A stretch of 22,596 nucleotides of DNA from HGM05232 sp964646495 (GTDB lineage: Bacteria > Bacteroidota > Bacteroidia > Bacteroidales > Muribaculaceae), in assembly GCA_964646495.1 (NCBI GenBank), contig CAZYEO010000023.1, forward strand, positions 1 to 22,596, in the 5' to 3' direction. Made by a program: the position numbers and the translations under genes. Each line of letters starts with the position of its first letter. The first letter of the stretch is position 1. The notes under the pieces are model-generated. The model worked only from the letters and a program-made list of their open reading frames with translations. It was not told the DNA's origin and did no database searches. Shown piece by piece: positions 17,453-22,596 of this stretch.

Positions 17453-17759
17453 AGTGTGTAGTTTTATTTATTTTGATGATGAGCGTCAATGGGTTACGTG
17501 CTGTTTATAATTTCAAAAACGATTGAAGCTGATCCGTTTATACATTATTATATTTATGCCGTAAAGTTATAAATTATCGAAAGAATTTACATATATAAAT
17601 TCATATTTTTTACTCACTTTTACAGAAAAGTTATTAACAACCACTTGAAAACTCCGTGATTAAACAGAAGTATCAATAAAAAAACATGAAACTCGCGCGA
17701 TTTACTTTTGTAAATAATGGCGAGTTTCATGTTTTAAGTAAAAATTCCGATATTTATTA
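17453..17759. other. Gene-free region upstream of the dcw block
   Basis: These 307 bases between rsmH and the sirtuin gene contain no open frame that resembles a protein, and no mraZ. The right part holds the nested hairpin terminator of the sirtuin gene (17678-17735). The rest is AT-rich and should hold the promoter of the dcw operon, but I find no clear minus-strand TAnnTTTG; the nearest is TAACTTTA on the minus strand at 17562-17569, without a good -33 partner. Confidence 0.6.
17678..17735 (-). terminator. Intrinsic terminator of the sirtuin gene, nested hairpin
   Basis: A perfect 16-bp inverted repeat, 17681-17696 with 17720-17735. Its 23-base loop itself holds a 6-bp hairpin (17700-17705 with 17710-17715, loop TTTT). 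On the minus strand the stem runs into seven T (17684 down to 17678), as expected for termination of the transcript from the sirtuin gene, which ends 25 bases upstream. It should insulate the dcw block from sirtuin transcription. Confidence 0.85.
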
Positions 17760-18437
17760 TCAGATTAGATCTATCAATCTCTTTATTCCTTCACATGCTC
17801 CTTTGGGTATAATATGTATTTTTGGGTCTACGGATGCCGGGTTGGGGTCGATGTAATATATTGGTATTCCCGGTCTTACATAGTTAAGAAGGCTTGCTGC
17901 CGGATACACAACCAATGATGTGCCTATTACTACAAATATATCGGCTTCCCTTACGATTTCTACCGCTTTTTCAAAATTAGGTACCGCTTCTTGAAAAAAT
18001 ACGATATGAGGACGTAGATGGTCGCCATATTCATCAACGGAATCCACCGAAGTGTTGATATTAGGAGGAGTGAGTTCGTAAGTGTGTTCGGGATGTTCTA
18101 TAGAACGCACTTTCATAAGCTCACCATGTAGGTGTAAAACATTCGTGCTGCCAGCCCGTTCGTGGAGATTATCAACATTTTGAGTAATAATAATCACTTC
18201 ATATTTCTCTTCGAGGGCAGCAAGTAGTCGGTGCCCTTCGTTGGGTTGAGACATCAGCAATTCTGCTCTGCGATTATTATAAAATTCATGTACCAACGCA
18301 GGATTTCGTCTGAACCCATCTGCGCTTGCCACATCCATCACAGGATAGTTGTTCCACAGCCCATCTGCATCCCGAAACGTGGCAAGTCCACTCTCCGCAC
18401 TCATACCTGCTCCAGTAGAAATTACAATTTTTTTCAT
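17760..18437 (-). CDS. NAD-dependent protein deacylase (sirtuin, class III-like, no zinc cysteines)
   Basis: Sir2-family enzyme that removes acyl groups from protein lysines using NAD, in the cytoplasm. It has 225 residues from the ATG at 18437; a GTG one codon upstream is possible but less likely. NAD-binding motifs are GAGMSAESGLATFRD (9-23) and TQNVDNLHERAG (85-96); the catalytic histidine is H104 in LHGE. The Y53 and R56 pair (EFYNNRR) matches the Tyr-x-x-Arg that lets class III sirtuins such as E. coli CobB and SIRT5 accept succinyl or malonyl lysine. The region between HGE and LRPHIVFF, where the four zinc-binding cysteines normally sit, has no cysteine at all. It is a short stand-alone gene with its own terminator, divergent from the FKBP genes. 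Substrate preference is inferred. Confidence 0.93.
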   Translation of the reverse strand: MKKIVISTGAGMSAESGLATFRDADGLWNNYPVMDVASADGFRRNPALVHEFYNNRRAELLMSQPNEGHRLLAALEEKYEVIIITQNVDNLHERAGSTNVLHLHGELMKVRSIEHPEHTYELTPPNINTSVDSVDEYGDHLRPHIVFFQEAVPNFEKAVEIVREADIFVVIGTSLVVYPAASLLNYVRPGIPIYYIDPNPASVDPKIHIIPKGACEGIKRLIDLI

Positions 18438-18541
18438 CACATATAGTATTTAACAGATTAATCTACAACAAAATATATCGTCACTTGTTTAATTTCATGT
18501 AATCAGACCATTATTTCATGAATTATAGCGATGAATAAGTT

Positions 18542-18549
18542 CAAATTTA
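18542..18549 (-). promoter_or_regulatory. Possible -7 element for the sirtuin gene
   Basis: On the minus strand this reads TAAATTTG, a full match to the Bacteroidota -7 consensus TAnnTTTG, about 105 bases before the sirtuin start. No TTTG-like -33 element is found at the right distance upstream, so the call is weak; the motif is AT-rich and can arise by chance. Confidence 0.3.
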
Positions 18550-18566
18550 ATATTTTTTATTTAAAT

Positions 18567-18601
18567 ATTGGCATTACAGAATATAAATAACTTTACCTTT
18601 G
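18567..18601 (+). promoter_or_regulatory. Bacteroidota-type promoter of the FKBP gene pair
   Basis: TACCTTTG at 18594-18601 matches the -7 consensus TAnnTTTG exactly. ATTG at 18567-18570 is a near match to the -33 TTTG, with a 23-base spacer, slightly longer than the usual 19-21. Transcription would start near 18608, leaving a leader of about 58 bases before the ATG at 18666. Confidence 0.6.
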
Positions 18602-18665
18602 TGAACTGATTAGATAGATAAACAGAATTTATACAAATCATTCGCGATACAATTAAAATAAAAAT

Positions 18666-19253
18666 ATGGACAAATTAAGTTATGCATTAGGATTGAGCAT
18701 GGGGAATAATTTCCAACGCTCTGGGATTAAAGAACTTAACGTAGAGGAATTTGCAGCAGGCGTTAAGGCAGTTTATGATGGATCAACCCCCAAAATGAGC
18801 AATGACGAAGCAAAAGCTATCGTAAACGAATTTTTCGTAAAGCTCGAAGAAGAAACAAAAAATGCTAATAAAAAAGCCGGAGAGGATTTTCTTGCTAAAA
18901 ACGGTGAAGAAAATGATGTGCAAATCACCCCATCCGGATTGCAATATAAAGTTATTAAAGAGGGAAATGGTGTGAAACCATCTGCTACAGATCAAGTTAC
19001 AGTGCATTACACAGGTAAATTGATTGATGGTCAAGTATTTGATAGCTCTGTAGAGCGTGGTGAGCCGGCTACATTCGGAGTTTCTCAAGTAATACCAGGA
19101 TGGGTTGAAGCATTGCAAATGATGAGTGAAGGTGCTGAATGGCAACTTTTCATCCCATCAGCACTTGCTTATGGACCAAATGGAGCCGGTCCGATGATCG
19201 GTCCTGATTCTACTTTGATTTTTGATGTACAATTAATTAAAGTGATTAAATAA
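18666..19253 (+). CDS. Cytoplasmic FKBP-type peptidyl-prolyl isomerase
   Basis: Prolyl cis-trans isomerase of 195 residues without a signal peptide, so cytoplasmic. Residues 1-75 form the helical N-terminal dimerisation domain of the FkpA/Mip type (LSYALGLSMGNNF), linked by a Lys-rich helix to the C-terminal FKBP domain (about 88-195). Residues matching the FKBP12 pocket are present: Y115, F125-D126, VIP at 142-144, W146, Y169 and F186, so it should be active. The start is the ATG at 18666, after an A-rich leader with no Shine-Dalgarno. A second FKBP gene follows after 61 bases with no terminator between them, suggesting a two-gene operon. Tandem FKBP genes like this may come from duplication. 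Confidence 0.94.
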   Translation: MDKLSYALGLSMGNNFQRSGIKELNVEEFAAGVKAVYDGSTPKMSNDEAKAIVNEFFVKLEEETKNANKKAGEDFLAKNGEENDVQITPSGLQYKVIKEGNGVKPSATDQVTVHYTGKLIDGQVFDSSVERGEPATFGVSQVIPGWVEALQMMSEGAEWQLFIPSALAYGPNGAGPMIGPDSTLIFDVQLIKVIK

Positions 19254-19314
19254 TTGCCTTAAATAGAATCAGTAATAATATATTAATTAAACGTTCAATT
19301 TTATAAAAATCATT

Positions 19315-20193
19315 ATGAAAAAAATTTTCATTTTTGCTCTTGCTGCTTCATCATTATTAGGTGCTGCCAGTTGCAATGGAAACTCAACTTCTTCTAATTT
19401 GAAGACTCCATCAGATTCCTTAAGCTATTACTTCGGAGAAATGTGGGGTAACGGTGTCGGAGGAGAATTGACTCAAGGTCCGGATTCTGCTAAACTTAAC
19501 AAGGCTTCATTTATTAAAGGTCTTGAAATTTCATTATTGGCAGATACAAGCAATGTATCTTACTCTCAAGGTTTGGCAGTAGGTTCACAACTTGTTTCTA
19601 CTTTCCAACAGATTAAGAAACAAAATAATGTGGATATTGATCCAAAAATCGTTTTAGACGCATTCAAAAAAGCATTCCTTTCTGATAGCATCAAGTCGCC
19701 ACAAGAAGCTCAAACTAAAGTAATGGCACTTATGCAAAAGATTTCGGAAGAAAATAAAGCTAAATCTCCAGAAGCTATCGCTAATAAAAAAGCAGGAGAA
19801 GCATTTATTAACGATGCAATGAAGAAAGATGCTACAATCAAAAAAACTGAAAGCGGACTTGCTTATAAAGAAGTAACACCCGGTAAAGGTGCTAAATTTA
19901 CAGCAACCGATAAGGTAAAAGTAAAATATACAGGTAAACACATCGATGGAAAAGAATTTGACGCTTCTGGTGACACTCCACGTTCATTCTCTCCAATGGC
20001 TGTAGTTCCCGGATTTAAAGAAGGACTATTGATGATGAGCCCTGGTGCTAAATATATTTTATATATCCCCGGCGACCTTGCTTATGGTGTAGAAGGCCAA
20101 CCAATGGGTGGTATTGCTCCAAACGAAACATTAGTGTTTGAAGTAGAAACTATCGGTATTGACGATGCACAACCTGCACAACCTGCAAAATAA
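19315..20193 (+). CDS. FKBP-type peptidyl-prolyl isomerase, lipoprotein
   Basis: A 292-residue prolyl isomerase exported as a lipoprotein. The signal sequence (MKKIFIFALAASSLLGAASC) ends in a lipobox with C20 as the acylated residue, followed by a Ser/Asn-rich spacer. I see no acidic surface-export signal after the cysteine, so a periplasm-facing location is likely. An FKBP N-terminal helical domain spans about 34-165 and the FKBP fold about 178-282. Pocket residues are Y205, F215-D216, VVP at 230-232, Y257 and F275; the Trp at the floor of the pocket is replaced by F234, which may lower activity or FK506-type binding. The tail has a short Ala-Gln-Pro repeat. It pairs with the cytoplasmic homologue 61 bases upstream and ends at a clear terminator. 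Confidence 0.94.
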   Translation: MKKIFIFALAASSLLGAASCNGNSTSSNLKTPSDSLSYYFGEMWGNGVGGELTQGPDSAKLNKASFIKGLEISLLADTSNVSYSQGLAVGSQLVSTFQQIKKQNNVDIDPKIVLDAFKKAFLSDSIKSPQEAQTKVMALMQKISEENKAKSPEAIANKKAGEAFINDAMKKDATIKKTESGLAYKEVTPGKGAKFTATDKVKVKYTGKHIDGKEFDASGDTPRSFSPMAVVPGFKEGLLMMSPGAKYILYIPGDLAYGVEGQPMGGIAPNETLVFEVETIGIDDAQPAQPAK

Positions 20194-20220
20194 TAAGTAA
20201 ATACTTTCGATAAAAATAGG

Positions 20221-20259
20221 GTGTTCCCTGTCTTGCAAAATAGACAGGGAACACTTTTT
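20221..20259 (+). terminator. Intrinsic terminator of the FKBP gene pair
   Basis: A perfect 13-bp stem, 20221-20233 with 20242-20254, closed by an 8-base loop (TGCAAAAT) and followed by TTTTT at 20255-20259. It lies 28 bases after the lipoprotein FKBP stop. Confidence 0.92.
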
Positions 20260-20333
20260 CATTCCGACAAAATGTAAATATAGAAGTAGAATGTGACAAA
20301 AAAAGATAAATATAATTCATTTTGTAACTAAAA

Positions 20334-20367
20334 ATTGCATTATTACGGGATAAATGCTATATATTTG
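20334..20367 (+). promoter_or_regulatory. Bacteroidota-type promoter of the Lrp/AsnC gene
   Basis: TATATTTG at 20360-20367 matches the -7 consensus TAnnTTTG. ATTG at 20334-20337 is a near -33 element, with a 22-base spacer. The start codon at 20398 is 30 bases downstream of the -7 element, so the leader would be about 25 bases. Confidence 0.6.
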
Positions 20368-20390
20368 CATGAATTCTAACTGAATTAATG
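20368..20390. promoter_or_regulatory. Dyad at the predicted Lrp/AsnC transcription start, possible operator
   Basis: CATGAATTC at 20368-20376 and GAATTAATG at 20382-20390 form an inverted repeat with 8 of 9 positions paired and a 5-base spacer. It begins right after the -7 element and covers the predicted start site, where a bound regulator would block transcription. Lrp-family proteins commonly regulate their own genes, so autoregulation is a reasonable inference, but nothing here proves which protein binds. Confidence 0.4.
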
Positions 20391-20397
20391 ATTATTC

Positions 20398-20865
20398 ATG
20401 GAAAAAATTGACAACCTAGACCGTAAAATCCTTGAGATTATAATGAGAAACGCGCGAATCCCATCAAAGGATGTCGCTACCGAATGTAATGTCTCTCGTG
20501 CAGCGATTCACCAACGCATCCAACGCATGATCGACATGAACGTAATCACTGGCTCCGGCTACAATGTGAATCCTAAAGTATTGGGATTTGCCACTTGCAC
20601 ATATATCGGAGTGAAATTGGAGAAAGGCTCCATGTATCGTGAAGTGTCACAAAAATTAGAAGCCATTCCTGAGATTGTGGAATGCCATTTCACTACCGGT
20701 CCATACACAATGCTTATAAAGTTGTATGCGCGCGATAATCAGCATCTTATGGAATTGCTAAATGACAAAATACAGAATATTTCGGGTGTAACTGCAACAG
20801 AAACTCTTATCTCACTCGATCAAAGCATGAATCGCGAAATACCGATTATGCTCGAAGGAAAATAA
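20398..20865 (+). CDS. Lrp/AsnC family transcriptional regulator
   Basis: A 155-residue DNA-binding regulator, the standard length for the family. The N-terminal winged helix-turn-helix covers about 5-55 (LDRKILEIIMRNARIPSKDV, then VSRAAIHQRIQRM as the recognition region). The C-terminal ligand-binding and oligomerising RAM domain covers about 65-142 (GFATCTYIGVKLEKG, TTGPYTMLIKLYARD, GVTATETLISL). Members respond to amino acids or related metabolites and assemble as octamers. The ligand here is unknown. It is a single-gene unit with its own promoter, a dyad at the start site and a downstream hairpin. proB converges on it; a link to proline or glutamate metabolism is possible but only by position. 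Confidence 0.94.
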   Translation: MEKIDNLDRKILEIIMRNARIPSKDVATECNVSRAAIHQRIQRMIDMNVITGSGYNVNPKVLGFATCTYIGVKLEKGSMYREVSQKLEAIPEIVECHFTTGPYTMLIKLYARDNQHLMELLNDKIQNISGVTATETLISLDQSMNREIPIMLEGK

Positions 20866-20880
20866 AAGCAATCATAGCAT

Positions 20881-20922
20881 AAAAGAGGGGATGTGCTCGA
20901 CAAAGAACACATCCCCCTTTTT
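20881..20922. terminator. Bidirectional terminator between the Lrp/AsnC gene and proB
   Basis: GGGGATGTG at 20887-20895 pairs with CACATCCCC at 20908-20916 around a 12-base loop. The stem is flanked by AAAA on the left and a T-run on the right (20918-20922), so it can work in both directions. It lies between the convergent stops at 20865 and 20938. Confidence 0.85.
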
Positions 20923-20937
20923 ATTATATAGCGGGGT

Positions 20938-22035
20938 TTAATATATGTATAGGTAATTGTAGTGAATTAGCGGTTTACTACCTTGTGAACCTATCATTGT
21001 AGATGCCTTTTCGCTGTTGAATGCGATGCGCCCTAATGCGAATGTAGTGCCTTCTGGCGATAATATACGCACAATATCATCCTTCTCAAAATCCCCTTTG
21101 ATTGATGTCACTCCTACCGGTAATAGGCTTGTTGCCTGCGAAGATGTAAGAGCTTCGTATGCTCCTTGATTCACATGCAATTCCCCCTTAGTGAAGCCAT
21201 CGCTGTGAGCAATCCATTTTTTTACGCTCGATGTTGGTTTATCGCTTGGATGAAATAGAGTAAATGGAACATTGCGATTGCATTTGGTAACATCGAGTAA
21301 TATATTGTCACGTTTCCCATTAGCAATAATCACTGCGATTCCTTCATCGGCAACTTTTTGTGAAATGCGATATTTTGTACCCATTCCGCCTCTTCCACTC
21401 GATGATTTCGAGGACTGAATAAATGTGTCGGAATTTATGGCGTCATCAAGTTTTATGTCAAGAATCACTTTTGATGCACTGTCGGCAGGATTTCCGTCAT
21501 ACACCCCATCAATATTACTAAGGATTATAAGAGCCTGAGTATCCATCATAGATGCAAGTAACCCTGATAATTCATCATTGTCGGTAAACATTAATTCGGT
21601 TACCGATACGGTATCATTCTCGTTTACAATGGGAATAACACCATTGTCGAGCATTACATCCATGCAATGCTTTTGATTGAGATAATGTTGTCGTGTAGCG
21701 AAATTCTCTTTGGTGGTCAATACCTGTCCGCAAGCAATACCATGTTCTCTAAAGAGTTCGTAATATCGATTGATAAGTTTGGTTTGTCCTACCGCCGAAA
21801 AAAGTTGTCGAGCAGAAACCGGGTCGAGTGGATGATCTACAAGATGTTTTAGCTCGCTACGCCCCGATGCTACAGCTCCCGATGATATAATTATTATCTC
21901 CGAACCTTGCTTGTGTAGAGCTGCTACTTGATCTACAAGTGCTGACATTCTTGTAATATCCAAAGTGCCGTCGGCACGAGTAAGAACATTACTCCCGATT
22001 TTTATAGCTATCCTTTTATATTGTAAATCCTGCAT
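20938..22035 (-). CDS. proB: Glutamate 5-kinase
   Basis: Cytoplasmic kinase that phosphorylates L-glutamate with ATP, the first step of proline synthesis and usually inhibited by proline. The 365 residues start with the amino acid kinase domain (about 8-258): KIGSNVLT, IIISSGAVASG, NENDTVS, FTDNDELSGLLA, and the GRGGMGTK loop. A C-terminal PUA domain (about 280-355, with LLPVGVTSIKGDF and ALGRIAF) completes the usual long form. The PUA domain is typical of bacterial proB. proA is not adjacent on the downstream side; the next gene there is the convergent Lrp-family regulator. An acyl-CoA synthetase gene ends 21 bases upstream on the same strand, so the two could share a transcript. Confidence 0.97.
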   Translation of the reverse strand: MQDLQYKRIAIKIGSNVLTRADGTLDITRMSALVDQVAALHKQGSEIIIISSGAVASGRSELKHLVDHPLDPVSARQLFSAVGQTKLINRYYELFREHGIACGQVLTTKENFATRQHYLNQKHCMDVMLDNGVIPIVNENDTVSVTELMFTDNDELSGLLASMMDTQALIILSNIDGVYDGNPADSASKVILDIKLDDAINSDTFIQSSKSSSGRGGMGTKYRISQKVADEGIAVIIANGKRDNILLDVTKCNRNVPFTLFHPSDKPTSSVKKWIAHSDGFTKGELHVNQGAYEALTSSQATSLLPVGVTSIKGDFEKDDIVRILSPEGTTFALGRIAFNSEKASTMIGSQGSKPLIHYNYLYIY

Positions 22036-22056
22036 ATTTAATAATAAGGATGATTA

Positions 22057-22596
22057 TTACTGTTTGCCTCGTATCTCTACACGGCGTATTTTGCCGCTGA
22101 TAGTTTTTGGCAACTCATCAACGAAATCTATTATTCGAGGATACTTATATGGTGCTGTGGTGTGCTTCACATGATCCTGAATCTCTTTGATAAGCTCTGG
22201 GGATTCCTTCCCTTTATAGGAAGCCGAAAGCACAATAGTAGCCTTCACTACCTGACCGCGAATTTCATCGGGGACACCTGTAATGGCACATTCCACTACG
22301 GCAGGATGAGTCATAAGTGCACTTTCAACTTCAAATGGACCGATACGGTATCCAGAAGATTTGATGACATCATCAATGCGACCGATAAACCAATAATATC
22401 CATCTTCATCTCGCCATGCTACATCTCCTGTGTAATATGTATCGTCGTGGAAAACTTTATTAGTGAGCTCCGGATCACGGTAATATTCTTTGAATAAGCC
22501 AATGGGTCGTTTGCCATGCGTGCGCACTACAATTTCCCCCTGTTCGCCATCCTCCACAGATCGTCCTTCCATATTTACGAGGTCGATATCGTAGCC
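22057..22596 (-). CDS. AMP-forming acyl-CoA synthetase, C-terminal part (cut by window edge)
   Basis: Only the last 179 codons are visible. The frame is open to the right edge, and the residues before the internal Met at 22572 (GYDIDLVN) fit the family, so that Met is not the start. It belongs to the ANL adenylate-forming superfamily: YYTGDVAW, then GYYWFIGRIDDVIKSSGYRIGPFEVE at the domain hinge (A8), VPDEIRGQVVKA, and PKTISGKIRR with the conserved C-terminal catalytic lysine (A10). The enzyme activates a carboxylic acid to an acyl-AMP and then an acyl-CoA. The GLFKEYYRDPE stretch resembles acetyl- and medium-chain acyl-CoA synthetases, but substrate residues are in the missing N-terminal domain, so the acid cannot be named. 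Confidence 0.9.
   Translation of the reverse strand, partial: GYDIDLVNMEGRSVEDGEQGEIVVRTHGKRPIGLFKEYYRDPELTNKVFHDDTYYTGDVAWRDEDGYYWFIGRIDDVIKSSGYRIGPFEVESALMTHPAVVECAITGVPDEIRGQVVKATIVLSASYKGKESPELIKEIQDHVKHTTAPYKYPRIIDFVDELPKTISGKIRRVEIRGKQ

Noticed and set aside
17629..17638. DnaA-box-like sequence TTATTAACA
   Set aside because: It differs from TTATCCACA at two positions, occurs once, and is expected by chance in AT-rich DNA; there is no other sign of an origin.
17760..18437. Sirtuin as part of an anti-phage defence system
   Set aside because: Defence sirtuins are usually fused to other domains or paired with effectors. This one is short, stand-alone, has its own terminator and housekeeping neighbours.
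18438..18440. GTG start for the sirtuin one codon before the ATG
   Set aside because: The adjacent ATG at 18437 is a better initiator and both give the same protein except for one residue.
20167..20184. Tandem 9-base repeat GCACAACCT
   Set aside because: Only two copies, in frame at the end of the lipoprotein FKBP gene, coding for a short Ala-Gln-Pro tail; no sign of a mobile or regulatory repeat.
22162..22497. Plus-strand open frame opposite the acyl-CoA synthetase gene
   Set aside because: The opposite strand carries clear adenylate-forming motifs across the same interval, so this frame is a shadow.

Overview
This window looks like the chromosome of a member of the Bacteroidota, most likely order Bacteroidales; I cannot fix the family. 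The support is as follows. The DNA is AT-rich. Two intergenic regions carry the Bacteroidota -7 promoter element TAnnTTTG. Almost all starts lack a Shine-Dalgarno sequence. MraY has a long extra periplasmic loop, the division PBP has one C-terminal PASTA domain, and the division cluster runs ftsA-ftsZ-yqeY.

Layout. Positions 1-551 hold a leader and a stand-alone receiver-domain response regulator (+ strand), closed by a strong hairpin shared with the convergent serS. Positions 622-17452 are one uninterrupted minus-strand block of 14 genes, read in the order rsmH, ftsL-like, ftsI, murE, mraY, murD, ftsW, murG, murC, ftsQ, ftsA, ftsZ, yqeY (GatB/YqeY), serS. This is the division and cell wall (dcw) cluster. 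Genes overlap or lie within 56 bases of each other, so it probably behaves as one long operon. Upstream of rsmH are 307 gene-free bases with the terminator of the next gene, a class III-like sirtuin (minus). Divergent from it are two FKBP-type prolyl isomerase genes (+), one cytoplasmic and one lipoprotein, with a promoter and a terminator. They are followed by an Lrp/AsnC regulator (+). Convergent to it are proB (minus) and the 3' end of an AMP-forming acyl-CoA synthetase gene cut by the window edge (minus).

How the genes work together. MurC, MurD and MurE add L-Ala, D-Glu and (from the DNPR motif) meso-diaminopimelate to UDP-MurNAc. MraY and MurG build lipid I and lipid II. FtsW and FtsI polymerise and cross-link septal glycan. 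FtsQ, FtsL, FtsA and FtsZ form the divisome scaffold. murB, murF, ddl and mraZ are not in the window. The flanking genes are unrelated housekeeping or regulatory genes.

I see no CRISPR array, insertion sequence, phage gene, tRNA, rRNA or defence island, and no clearly undescribed system. The points most worth checking are the Lys-rich tail and TTG start of FtsQ, the internal position of the FtsA-binding-like motif in FtsZ, the zinc-less sirtuin, and a dyad at the predicted start of the Lrp-family transcript.
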